Positions 1 through 8,817 of a DNA stretch of 64,000 nucleotides are shown in pieces; positions within the stretch are counted from its first letter, which is position 1; each line of letters starts with the position of its first letter. This DNA is from Rhodospirillaceae bacterium (GTDB lineage: Bacteria > Pseudomonadota > Alphaproteobacteria > Rhodospirillales > Casp-alpha2). The stretch covers positions 94,095 through 158,094 of the forward strand of contig JAERTE010000117.1 in NCBI GenBank assembly GCA_016845145.1. Reading direction: 5' to 3'. The position numbers and the translations under genes are program-made. Below the pieces are notes generated by a model. It was not told the DNA's origin and searched no databases. It saw only the letters and a program-made list of their open reading frames with translations.

Positions 1-258
1 GTTGATGCCGTCATTGCCGGTAGCTTCGTCATAGACGTCGTTGATCACATTGGCGCCGGCATGGACGAAAACCGTCGCGGCAAGGGCCAACAGGAACACC
101 TCGGCGTCGACGCTACCGACCAAAGCGAAACCGGCCGCCGTCCCCAGCAACACCGGTAACACCGACGCGGTCAGAAACTTGGGCCGCGTGGCCAAGAGAT
201 AACGCTTGATCACTCGGCCTGGTGACCGGCCCCCGAGTGCGGCAATGCTTGGTTCCAT
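1..258 (-). CDS. UbiA-family prenyltransferase, N-terminal part (cut by window edge)
   Basis: The reverse strand reads open from an ATG at 258 to base 1 (86 codons, no stop), so the gene continues outside the window. A short basic N-terminus is followed by hydrophobic helices and then the polyprenyl-diphosphate binding motif NVINDVYD (residues 70-77) with a further Asp at 83, the NDxxDxxxxD signature of UbiA-type integral membrane aromatic prenyltransferases. The RPKFLTASVLPVLLG start resembles MenA-like members. The acceptor substrate cannot be told from this fragment. It is divergent from the FGE-like gene at 447. Confidence 0.8.
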   Translation of the reverse strand, partial: MEPSIAALGGRSPGRVIKRYLLATRPKFLTASVLPVLLGTAAGFALVGSVDAEVFLLALAATVFVHAGANVINDVYDEATGNDGIN

Positions 259-446
259 GGTTCTGTATTTGGCTCCCGATTTTTCGAAACGGTAGCACGC
301 AATCGGACTGCGTGGAAACGCCGGGGTTGGCGAAACATCGGCATGATCGTTGAAAAACCCAGGTCTGCCTTGATTTTGGCAAGGTCAAACACGGCACGTT
401 TTTGATATGATTTCCGCTACGTGACGAACATCAGGTAGGTAACACG

Positions 447-1955
447 ATGGGCATTCAATGGAACGCCCCAAGGCGTTTGCGCGCAATCATTGTTGCGCTG
501 GCTTTGTCGTGTCCGGTTTCTTCCGCTGATGCCGCCGGGCGCGATAGCGACGTCATGGTGCTGCGCAATGGCGACCTGCACGTCGGTCGTGTGGCGCAAG
601 AGACCTTCACCATGCAAGCACCCTACGGGGTTGTCGATGTGCCGCTCAGCCATATCGCCCGATTGATCCTGCCCAAAGGCAAAGCCACAGACAGCACCCT
701 GGTCACGGTGCACGAGGAGCGGATATCGGGTCCCCTGTCGCAAACAGAGCTGTTTATCATGCGCGGCGTACTCGGCGCGTCGCTGTCGGTCGATGTTGCC
801 GATATGGCCCGCGTCGCCTTCGCCCCCTTTCCCATTGGCCCGAAACTGGATGGTGGTGCCGATGTGGTGGTTCTGCGGAGCGGCGACCGACTGCGCGGGC
901 AGGTCATTACCGGTGACTACATGATCAAGGGCGAGACGGGGTTACGGTTGCTTCCGCGTGGGCGTATCAAATTCCTGGATTTGGATTCCGGAGAAGATGG
1001 TGCCGGTACGGTTGCCCAGGCGACTCTTCGCTCTGAATCGGAGCTCGAGATCGGCACGCTGCTCAATCCGTCGGTGGTTTTTCATAGCCAGTACGGCGCG
1101 ATTCTAACGCTTGATATGGGCATGATCAGTTCCCTGGCTTTCGATGCGCTGCCCGCCGACGCCTATGATGGCGTCCGCATATCGAAAGGTTTGGCCCGAG
1201 GTCAGCGAGCCCCTGCCCCTGTGCAAGATCTGCTCACGGATGAAAGTCCGGGCCCGCTGATGGCGGTGGTACGGCCCAAGCCGTTCCGCCGGGGCGACCT
1301 GCAAGGCGATGGTGATGGTGATGAGCGTCCGGCGCAATCGGTGACATTGCCCGGGCCCTTTGCCATCGGTGTCTATCCCATCACGTTCGCTCAATTCGAC
1401 CGATTTTGCGCCGCAACCGGTTGCCGCCCTCCCGCTGACGAAGGGTGGGGACGCGGCGACCGGCCGGTGATCAATGTTTCATGGGAGGATGCCACGGCCT
1501 ACACCAAATGGCTCAGCGATGAGACCGGACAGACCTACCGATTGCCGAGCGATGCAGAGTGGGAATTCGCCGCACGCGCCGGCACGGGGACACGGTTTTG
1601 GTGGGGAAACGCCAACGCACCGGGCCGCGCCAACTGCTCCACCTGTGGCAGCCTGTGGGATGGCGAGAAAACCGCCCCCGTGGGCCGCTTCCCACCCAAC
1701 CCGTTTGGGCTCTATGACATGGCCGGCAACGTGTGGGAGTGGACGGCGGATTGTTATCACGACACACTCAAAGATGCGCCATCGGATGGCGGCGTCCGCG
1801 ACAAACCCGGCTGCGGCAAGCGCGTGATTCGCGGTGGCGCATGGAGCTTCCCGCCCAAGGAAATGCGATCCGCCAACCGCTGGCGGGATTTCCCCTCGCG
1901 TCATAGCGACGATACCGGCATTCGACTGGTCCGTGAGCTCGAGGCGGCGCGCTAA
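447..1955 (+). CDS. Secreted FGE/SUMF-fold protein with N-terminal repeat domains, catalytic cysteines absent
   Basis: 502 aa with a signal peptide (about residues 1-29, basic start, hydrophobic core, SSADA cut region). Residues about 35-260 hold three diverged copies of a small beta unit starting LRNGD / LRSGD / LRSES and ending in an I-x-x-L/F segment. Residues about 305-495 are an FGE-sulfatase domain: INVSWEDA, RLPSDAEWEFAAR, GNVWEW and RGGAWS are all present. The Cys pair that makes true formylglycine-generating enzymes active, normally shortly after RGGSW, is missing here (RGGAWSFPPKEMRSANR). I therefore read it as a periplasmic or surface SUMF-fold protein rather than a sulfatase activator. 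An AGGTAGG ribosome site precedes the ATG. Confidence 0.8.
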   Translation: MGIQWNAPRRLRAIIVALALSCPVSSADAAGRDSDVMVLRNGDLHVGRVAQETFTMQAPYGVVDVPLSHIARLILPKGKATDSTLVTVHEERISGPLSQTELFIMRGVLGASLSVDVADMARVAFAPFPIGPKLDGGADVVVLRSGDRLRGQVITGDYMIKGETGLRLLPRGRIKFLDLDSGEDGAGTVAQATLRSESELEIGTLLNPSVVFHSQYGAILTLDMGMISSLAFDALPADAYDGVRISKGLARGQRAPAPVQDLLTDESPGPLMAVVRPKPFRRGDLQGDGDGDERPAQSVTLPGPFAIGVYPITFAQFDRFCAATGCRPPADEGWGRGDRPVINVSWEDATAYTKWLSDETGQTYRLPSDAEWEFAARAGTGTRFWWGNANAPGRANCSTCGSLWDGEKTAPVGRFPPNPFGLYDMAGNVWEWTADCYHDTLKDAPSDGGVRDKPGCGKRVIRGGAWSFPPKEMRSANRWRDFPSRHSDDTGIRLVRELEAAR

Positions 1956-2030
1956 CAGGCGTTGCGCCCCAAATCCGCGCCAAGTACTGTGCCTCGCGCA
2001 GGACATAACAGACATTCACGGGAGCAGATC

Positions 2031-3044
2031 ATGCGGGCTTGGGAAATCATATCCGATGGCGGCGTTGACGCATTGGCCTTGAACGAAAGGCCAGACCTCG
2101 AACCCGGCCCCGGTCAGGTATTGATGAAAATCCACGCGTCATCCATCAACTACCGCGACCTCACAACCATCGAAGATCCGGTTAGCCGCAAACTCCCCTT
2201 CCCGACCGTCCCGAATTCAGACGCCGCCGGCGAGATCGTCGCGCTCGGCGCGGGCGTCGAGGGGATGGCTGTCGGAGACCGCGTCGCCAGTTGTTTTTTC
2301 GAAGACTGGCCCGCCGGTCCCATATCCGCCGCCATCATGAACACGGCGCTGGGCGGCGCGCGCCAGGGCGTATTGGCCGAACATGTGGTGCTGAATGCGG
2401 GTGGCGTGATTCCAATCCCGCCGCATCTGTCGTGGCGCCAAGCCGCGACCCTGCCTTGCGCGGCCCTGACAGCGTGGCACGCCTTAAACCAGCCGCACCC
2501 TGTCCGCCCCGGCGAGACCGTATTGCTGTTGGGTACAGGCGGCGTTTCGGTATTTGCTCAACAGTTCTGCAATATAATGGGCGCACGCACCATCGTCACG
2601 TCGTCCAGCGATGCCAAGCTCGCGCGCATGCGCACCTTGGGTGCCGCCGAAACCATCAACTACCGGAACAATCCCGACTGGGAACGCGACGCGCGGCAGT
2701 TGACGCGCGGCATCGGTGTCGACCGGGTTGTCGAGGTCGGCGGTCCGGGGACACTGCAAAAATCCATCTCGGCCACCCGTGTCGGCGGGCACGTCGCCCT
2801 GATCGGTATCCTGTCAGGCGTTGCCGGCACCGTGTCACCCACTGATATCATGCGAAAATCGATTACCGTGCGCGGGATTTACGTGGGTTCGCGGCAGATG
2901 TTTTCAGAAATGAATGCCGCCATCGCTCATCACAGGCTGGATCCCGTCATCGACGAGAGCTTCGCCTTCGAAGATGCGCGAACAGCGTATCATCGCATGC
3001 GCGAAGCGGCGCATTTCGGCAAGTTGGTTATCGATGTCAGCTAA
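2031..3044 (+). CDS. NAD(P)-dependent medium-chain alcohol dehydrogenase / quinone-oxidoreductase-like
   Basis: Start chosen at ATG 2031 behind GGGAGCAG; an upstream in-frame extension to 1962 has no family similarity. The 337-aa protein has the GroES-like domain first (residues about 25-130, with SSINYRDL) and then a Rossmann domain with LLGTGGVSVFAQQF near residue 165. The structural four-Cys zinc lobe is absent and the usual catalytic Cys/His pattern is not seen, placing it with zinc-independent MDR reductases. It starts 75 bp after the FGE-like gene on the same strand and ends facing the enoyl-CoA hydratase. Substrate unknown. Confidence 0.85.
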   Translation: MRAWEIISDGGVDALALNERPDLEPGPGQVLMKIHASSINYRDLTTIEDPVSRKLPFPTVPNSDAAGEIVALGAGVEGMAVGDRVASCFFEDWPAGPISAAIMNTALGGARQGVLAEHVVLNAGGVIPIPPHLSWRQAATLPCAALTAWHALNQPHPVRPGETVLLLGTGGVSVFAQQFCNIMGARTIVTSSSDAKLARMRTLGAAETINYRNNPDWERDARQLTRGIGVDRVVEVGGPGTLQKSISATRVGGHVALIGILSGVAGTVSPTDIMRKSITVRGIYVGSRQMFSEMNAAIAHHRLDPVIDESFAFEDARTAYHRMREAAHFGKLVIDVS

Positions 3045-3056
3045 GCCCCCGTTCGG

Positions 3057-3785
3057 TCAGCGTGGCCGCGTGTTCAGCGTCGCCAGCGTATAACCCGCTA
3101 AATCCGCGGCGGCATCCGCCTGCAAGTCGAGACCCGTCGCCATATAACGTTTAACGGCGCGGATTTGCGCAACGTCGTAGGTTTTCATTTGAGCCAACAA
3201 GGCGTCAACAGTGCCCTCCAAACCGTCCGCTGCAACGACTTGCCCGACGAGGCCGATAGCCAGCGCATGCCCGGCGTCGATTCCTGCCGTGGAATAGATC
3301 ATGCCGGCCAGGGCTTTCGGCGACACCTTGGACAGCGCCGACATGGCCAGCGTCGGCGCCACACCGTGGTTCATTTCCGGCAACGAAAACCGCGCATGCT
3401 CGGATGCAATGGCGACATCCGCACCACCGGCCAATGCGCAGCCAAACCCGATCGCGCGCCCCTGTACGATGCTGATGATCGGTGCCGGGCAATCGCGGAA
3501 TGCTTTGTAGACCGCCAGAATACGCGCCATCACCCGGTCGTGCAGTTGATAAGCCGACGGCGGGCCCGATTTTCTTTTCGGCGTCGGGCGTTCGCGGCCC
3601 TGGCAGAAATCTGTCCCCCGTCCGCGCAAAACAACGGCGCGCAGATCATCCTCGCCGGCAAGGCCATGCATGATATTCGTCAGCCGTGTCAGCATGGCAT
3701 CGTTGATCGCATTGCCGGCGCGCGGACGGTTCAATGTGACATAAGCAATGGCGCCTTTGCGCTCGAACAAAATCTGCTGTGCCAT
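3057..3785 (-). CDS. Enoyl-CoA hydratase/isomerase family protein
   Basis: 242 aa, the usual length of a single-domain crotonase. Conserved pieces: start LFERKGAIAYVTLNRP, oxyanion-hole region VLRGRGTDFCQGRE, and IVQGRAIGFGCALAGGADVAIAS with SLPEMNHGVAP, where the Glu of PEM matches a catalytic glutamate position. It would hydrate or isomerise an acyl-CoA in the cytoplasm. A strong AAGGAGAG site precedes the ATG. It lies 24 bp downstream of the atypical SDR gene on the same strand, so the two are probably one transcript. Confidence 0.9.
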   Translation of the reverse strand: MAQQILFERKGAIAYVTLNRPRAGNAINDAMLTRLTNIMHGLAGEDDLRAVVLRGRGTDFCQGRERPTPKRKSGPPSAYQLHDRVMARILAVYKAFRDCPAPIISIVQGRAIGFGCALAGGADVAIASEHARFSLPEMNHGVAPTLAMSALSKVSPKALAGMIYSTAGIDAGHALAIGLVGQVVAADGLEGTVDALLAQMKTYDVAQIRAVKRYMATGLDLQADAAADLAGYTLATLNTRPR

Positions 3786-3809
3786 AAGGCTCTCCTTGAA
3801 TGAATTCGA

Positions 3810-4589
3810 TCAGACCAGAGCCGGATAGGATCCGCCGTCGAGGTGAAGGTTCTGACCCGAGATAAACCCCGCCGAGGCGCTACACAAGAAGGCAAACGCA
3901 GCACCGAATTCTTCGGGCCTTCCCATCCGTTTGGCGGCAACCGACTGAACCTGCAGCGCGCGAGCTTGGTCATAGGTAATACCGTCCCGTTTCATCGTCG
4001 CATTGGCCATTTGGTGCTGGCGGTTGGTGTCGAAACGCTCCGGCAGCATGTTGTTGATGGTCACGTTGTGCTTGGCCACATCAAGCGACAGCGCCTTCAG
4101 CGATGCGGTCAACCCGGCCCGTGCACCTGCCGATAGCGTATGATGCGGACGCGGCGTCGTCACCATGGCGGATGTGATGTTAACGATACGCCCGAATTTG
4201 CGATTGATCATCTCGGGCAGCACGGCGTGGATCAGCAACAAGGGCGCCACCATGTTGCCGTTCAGTGTTTGGTTCCAGTCATCGGGTTCGGTATCGAGGA
4301 ACATCTTGGCGCTGGGACCGGCATTGTTGTTGAGCAGAATATCCGGCGTCGGACACGTGCCCAGCAAGGCTTCGCGTCCGGCGTCGGTTGTGACATCGGC
4401 CGCGACGAAATCAACGGAACTACCGCCCAAAGCGGAAAGAGCGTCGGCGGCTTTTTTCAACTTCTCCGGATCGCGGCCATTGATGACGACATTGACGCCC
4501 TCGCCAGCCAAAGCCTGAGCACAAGCGAACCCAAGCCCATCGCTTGACGCACATAACAGCGCCGTGCGGCCCGATATCTCCAAATCCAT
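3810..4589 (-). CDS. Atypical short-chain dehydrogenase (SDR) lacking the YxxxK dyad
   Basis: Start chosen at ATG 4589 (MDLEISGRTALLC); the longer open frame to 4670 adds unrelated residues. 259 aa with cofactor loop near residue 15 (CASSDGLGFA), NNNAGPS around residue 88, ITSAM near 140 and the C-terminal FISGQNLHLDGGSYP. At the usual Tyr-x-x-x-Lys site the sequence reads LSAGARAGL, so both catalytic residues are replaced. A subgroup of bacterial SDR proteins with this LSxxARAGL pattern is known; their activity is unclear. Upstream partner of the enoyl-CoA hydratase. Confidence 0.85.
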   Translation of the reverse strand: MDLEISGRTALLCASSDGLGFACAQALAGEGVNVVINGRDPEKLKKAADALSALGGSSVDFVAADVTTDAGREALLGTCPTPDILLNNNAGPSAKMFLDTEPDDWNQTLNGNMVAPLLLIHAVLPEMINRKFGRIVNITSAMVTTPRPHHTLSAGARAGLTASLKALSLDVAKHNVTINNMLPERFDTNRQHQMANATMKRDGITYDQARALQVQSVAAKRMGRPEEFGAAFAFLCSASAGFISGQNLHLDGGSYPALV

Positions 4590-4786
4590 GGTTTTGTTCC
4601 CTGTTCCACGTTTTCGCCGTGCGCATACTATATGCCGAACCATCCGGGTACGGGCCACATATTCCATCACACACCTTTGATGTCATAGTCGCCCCTGGAA
4701 CGAAGCATGTCGCAAATTTGCTACTTGCCCAAGTCTGAGCGGCGATACCGTCATTCATATAGTCAAGCTGCGGGGGAAGTCGCGTA

Positions 4787-6355
4787 ATGGACATGGCAGA
4801 CACCACCAAACGCCGGGGACGCTCAGCCAGGCGCCATGCCCGGCTGTCGGAGCCGGAATTGCGGGCGTCCGCCGGGCAACCCGTCTATGCCGGGGGTAGG
4901 TACCTGCCGCTTGATGAAACAGACATGCGGCGCATCCACGCCTCGGCGCTCGATGTGCTGGAAACCGTCGGCCTGAAAAAGGCCATTCCGTCTATGGTCG
5001 CGTTGGTTTCGGCCAAGGGCGGGCGGTTGACTGACGACGGACGATTGCTGTTTCCCCGCGCCCTGGTCGAGGATGTCATAGCGAGCACGCGCCGCAAGTT
5101 TACCCTGCCCGGTCAGGAATCGCGCCACGACATGGAGCTTTCCGGCACCAACGTCCATTGCGGCACCGGCGGTGCGTCACCCAATATTATTGACTTCGAG
5201 ACCGGTGCCTACCGGCCCGCCACAATCACCGACCTCTACGATATTGCGCGCCTGGTGGACCGGCTGGATCATATTCGGTTCTTTTGGCGTTCTGTTGTCG
5301 CCACGGACATGCCGTCTTCTGCCGCGCTGGATATCAATACAGCCTATGCCGCCATGATGGGTACCACCAAACCCATCGGAGTCAGTTTCACTCATGCCGA
5401 TCATGTCAAAACCGCCGTCGATATGTTCGACGCGGCTCTGGGTGGCGCAGGCCAATTCCGAAAGCGGCCGTTCTGCACGATCTCGTGCTGCCACGTGGTG
5501 CCGCCGCTGACATTTGCGGAAGAGTCGTGTGAGGTGATGGAAGCCGGTATCCGCCACGGCATGCCCGTATTGGCGTTGTCCGCCGGACAAGCGGGTGCCA
5601 CAGCGCCGGCGGCCTTGGCGGGCGCTGTCGTCCAAGCCGTCGCCGAGTGTTTGGCGGGGTTGGTGTTCGGCAACCTGATCGACCCCGAATGCCGCGTCAT
5701 TTTCGGCACCTGGCCGTTCGTGTCGGACCTGCGCACAGGGGCCATGACCGGTGGCAGTGGAGAACAGGCCCTGTTGGCGGCTGCCGCGGCTCAGATGCAC
5801 CAGTTCTACGATTTACCAGGGTCCGTTGCCGCGGGTATGACCGACGCCAAGGTGCCCGACGCGCAGTCGGGTGCCGAGAAAGCCTACACCATCACACTTG
5901 CCGCCCACGCGGGCGCCAATATGATCAACGAAGCCGCCGGCATGCATGCCAGCCTGCTTGGCACCGCCATTGAGAGCTACGTCATGGACGACGATACATT
6001 GGGTGCCATTGGGCGCACCGTGCGGGGTATCGAGGTGACAGAGGACAGCCTTGCGTTCGGTGTCATGCAAAGCGTCTCCACCGACGGCCCTGGACACTAT
6101 TTGGGCCATGAGCAAACATTGGCACGCATGCAATCCGACTACTTGTACCCCTCTATCAGTGATCGGCAGACACCGGCGGAATGGGAAGACGCGGGCGGCC
6201 AGGATATGCGCGTGCGCGCGCGTCAAAAAACCCGCGATATACTGAGCAGCCATTACCCGGCACATGTCGATGCGCACGTGGATAACAATCTGCGCCAAAA
6301 CTTTGAGATATTACTTGATGCAGACGCCATGCAGAGCGGTAATGACCGCTGGTAG
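4787..6355 (+). CDS. Trimethylamine methyltransferase (MttB)-family corrinoid methyltransferase, non-pyrrolysine
   Basis: 522 aa, full MttB superfamily length (COG5598). Recognisable blocks are HCGTGGASPNIIDFETG (about residue 124), a glycine/alanine-rich TIM-barrel middle and SVSTDGPGHYLGHEQT near the C-terminus. No in-frame stop codon interrupts the gene, so it is not a pyrrolysine enzyme; it belongs with MtgB-like and uncharacterised members that demethylate glycine betaine or related quaternary amines. It sits 32 bp before a dimethylglycine-dehydrogenase-like gene, which supports a role in stepwise demethylation. No corrinoid protein gene is seen nearby, so the methyl acceptor is unknown. 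Confidence 0.85.
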   Translation: MDMADTTKRRGRSARRHARLSEPELRASAGQPVYAGGRYLPLDETDMRRIHASALDVLETVGLKKAIPSMVALVSAKGGRLTDDGRLLFPRALVEDVIASTRRKFTLPGQESRHDMELSGTNVHCGTGGASPNIIDFETGAYRPATITDLYDIARLVDRLDHIRFFWRSVVATDMPSSAALDINTAYAAMMGTTKPIGVSFTHADHVKTAVDMFDAALGGAGQFRKRPFCTISCCHVVPPLTFAEESCEVMEAGIRHGMPVLALSAGQAGATAPAALAGAVVQAVAECLAGLVFGNLIDPECRVIFGTWPFVSDLRTGAMTGGSGEQALLAAAAAQMHQFYDLPGSVAAGMTDAKVPDAQSGAEKAYTITLAAHAGANMINEAAGMHASLLGTAIESYVMDDDTLGAIGRTVRGIEVTEDSLAFGVMQSVSTDGPGHYLGHEQTLARMQSDYLYPSISDRQTPAEWEDAGGQDMRVRARQKTRDILSSHYPAHVDAHVDNNLRQNFEILLDADAMQSGNDRW

Positions 6356-6387
6356 GCATCTAAGGAAAACATGAAGGAACCGATCCC

Positions 6388-8793
6388 ATGATTGAGCACG
6401 CACGGGTCGTCATTGTTGGCGGCGGCATGATGGGCTGTGGCCTTTTATATCATTTGGCCGAAGAAGGCTGGACCGATGCGGTGCTGATCGAAAAGGCCGA
6501 ATTGACGTCGGGCTCGACGTGGCATGCCGCCGGTCAATGCCCGAGCTTCGCCGGCAGCTACAACCTGGCCAAGATTCACCATTACGGCAATACGCTCTAC
6601 CCGAAGTTGGAGGAAATGACCGGCCAAGCGACGGGCTGGCACGGGGTCGGCGGTATCCGCCTCGCGTTCACCGATATCGAGCAGGACTGGTTCCGCCACG
6701 TCGCCGACTATGCGCCCAACATCGGTTTTGACTTGGAGGTCATTCCGCCCGAAGAGATCAAGCGGCGCGTGCCCTATATGGAACTGCACGGTGTTGTTGC
6801 CGGTGCGCTAACCACCATGGATGGCCACGTCGACCCGGCAAGCTGCTGCCAGGCGCTGGCCGCGGGGGCGCGGCAGATGGGGGCCAAAATCATCCGTAAC
6901 AATCGCGTTCTTGGGATTACCGCAACGCCGTCGGGCGAATGGCGTGTCGAAACCGAGCAAGGCGACATAACCTGCGAGCACGTCGTCAACGCGGCCGGAT
7001 GCTATGCGCGTTTGGTTGCGCAATGGGTCGGTACAGACGTGCCTATCACCAACATGCTGCACCAGTTTTTCGTCACCGATACGGTGCAGGAATTCGTCGA
7101 CCGCGAAGACGAGATGCCGGTGATTCGCGATCCCGCCGCCTCGAGCTATTACCGCCAAGAGCAGAAATCCGGCCTGATCGGCATTTACGAAACGGCGCAC
7201 GAGCACGCGGCGGAAGCCTGGGCACCAAAAGGCGCGCCCGAGTGGGAATCGGAGAGCGAGCTGTTCGCCGAAGATTATGAGCGCATTTTGCCCTACATGG
7301 AGAAAGTGCTGGAGCGCGTCCCCATGTGGTCGGAGCTTGGGATCAAGCGTGTCGTGCACGGCGCCATCCCGCACACACCGGACGCCAATCCGCTGCTTGG
7401 CCCGGCGGCGGGGGTCAAGAATTACTGGATGTGCAATGGCTCATCCATCGGCATCGCACAGGGTGCCGGTGCCGGCAAATACCTGGCGCAGTGGATGGTA
7501 CACGGCGATTCCGAGATCAACATGGCAGAGTTCGACCCGCGCCGTTTCGGCACTTGGGCGGATGAAGACTACACACGCGCCAAATCGTTCGAAGACTATA
7601 ACCGCATGTATGCCCTGCCCGCGCCGGGTGAGGAGTTGGATACCGGACGTCCCCGGCGCACGTCAGCGTTATACGACATCCTCAAGTCCAAGGGCGCCGT
7701 CCACACGGTGGCTTATGGATGGGAGCGGCCCAAGTGGTATTCTCCCGATGGGCGAGAAGAAGACTACGGCTTCAAACGCAACAACACGTTCGAGTTGGTC
7801 GCCGCTGAATGCCAAGCCGTGCATGAGCGCGCGGGGCTCATGGATATGACGAGTTTCGCCAAGCTGGACGTTAAGGGTGCGAGCGCCGAGGCCATGCTCA
7901 ACGGCATCTTCGCTAACCGCATGCCGAAACGCCAAGGCGGCATTGCGCTGGCCCACGGGCTCAGCTTCGGCGGCGGCATTGAGACCGAATGCACCGTTAC
8001 CCGCCTCGCCGACGACCACTTCTTCGTCATCACCGGTGCTGCCTGGGAAAACCGCGACTTCGACCGGCTGAGTTGGGCCGCGGGTGATGATGTCAGCGTC
8101 ACCAACGTCACCGACGATTGGGGGGCGCTGGTGCTGGCTGGACCAAATGCGCGCAATATCCTCAGCACACACACCGACGCCGTTCTCTCCAACGCCGTCT
8201 TCCCGTGGCTGACCGGCCAGGAGATCGAGGTCGCGGGCATTCCCGTCCGCGCGCTTCGCGTCAATTATGTGGGTGAACTGGGCTGGGAGATCTACGCTCC
8301 CATGGACCGATTGGCCGACCTATACGGGGCGCTATCAGACAGCGGCGCCGAAGACTTCGGGGCCTACGCCATGAACAGCCTGCGCATGGAAAAAGCGTAC
8401 AAGGCCATGAGCCTTGAGATGACCAACGAGATCACCGTGTTCGAAGCCGGGCTGGATCGCTTCACAAATATGGACAAAGGCGATTTCACCGGTCGCGACG
8501 CGACATTGAAGCGCCTGGACGCGGGCAAGACGCAGGAGATCATCTATGGCGAAGTGGCAACGACGGACCGCGATGTGCTGGGCGGCGAACCGGTGTTTGC
8601 AGGAGACGCCGTGGTCGGTGTCACCACGTCAGGCGGCTACGGCCACAGAACCGGCAAAAGCCTGTTCTTCGCCTACGTGACACCCGATGCGGTGGGCAAG
8701 GAACTGACCGTCGAGATATTGGGCGAGCGGTTTGCCGCCACCACGCTTTCGGCACCCGCTTACGATCCGAAGAATGAGCGGTTGAGGGCCTGA
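6388..8793 (+). CDS. FAD-dependent dimethylglycine/sarcosine dehydrogenase-like protein with GcvT domain
   Basis: 801 aa with the four-part architecture of dimethylglycine dehydrogenase: DAO FAD domain (about 6-365, GGGMMGCG dinucleotide loop), FAO_M linker (about 370-425), GCV_T (about 430-690) and GCV_T C-terminal barrel (about 700-790). His46 in GSTWHAAG is at the position that carries covalent FAD in this family. The reaction would be oxidative N-demethylation, passing the one-carbon unit to tetrahydrofolate in the C-terminal half. Same operon as the MttB-like gene; together they suggest use of methylated amines such as betaine-derived compounds. Confidence 0.88.
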   Translation: MIEHARVVIVGGGMMGCGLLYHLAEEGWTDAVLIEKAELTSGSTWHAAGQCPSFAGSYNLAKIHHYGNTLYPKLEEMTGQATGWHGVGGIRLAFTDIEQDWFRHVADYAPNIGFDLEVIPPEEIKRRVPYMELHGVVAGALTTMDGHVDPASCCQALAAGARQMGAKIIRNNRVLGITATPSGEWRVETEQGDITCEHVVNAAGCYARLVAQWVGTDVPITNMLHQFFVTDTVQEFVDREDEMPVIRDPAASSYYRQEQKSGLIGIYETAHEHAAEAWAPKGAPEWESESELFAEDYERILPYMEKVLERVPMWSELGIKRVVHGAIPHTPDANPLLGPAAGVKNYWMCNGSSIGIAQGAGAGKYLAQWMVHGDSEINMAEFDPRRFGTWADEDYTRAKSFEDYNRMYALPAPGEELDTGRPRRTSALYDILKSKGAVHTVAYGWERPKWYSPDGREEDYGFKRNNTFELVAAECQAVHERAGLMDMTSFAKLDVKGASAEAMLNGIFANRMPKRQGGIALAHGLSFGGGIETECTVTRLADDHFFVITGAAWENRDFDRLSWAAGDDVSVTNVTDDWGALVLAGPNARNILSTHTDAVLSNAVFPWLTGQEIEVAGIPVRALRVNYVGELGWEIYAPMDRLADLYGALSDSGAEDFGAYAMNSLRMEKAYKAMSLEMTNEITVFEAGLDRFTNMDKGDFTGRDATLKRLDAGKTQEIIYGEVATTDRDVLGGEPVFAGDAVVGVTTSGGYGHRTGKSLFFAYVTPDAVGKELTVEILGERFAATTLSAPAYDPKNERLRA

Positions 8794-8817
8794 TACCGAC
8801 CGTGACAGGTTTTAGGT

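Noticed and set aside
4787..6355. Pyrrolysine-containing trimethylamine methyltransferase
   Set aside because: No in-frame amber codon interrupts the gene, and no pyl genes are in view; it is a non-Pyl MttB-family member.
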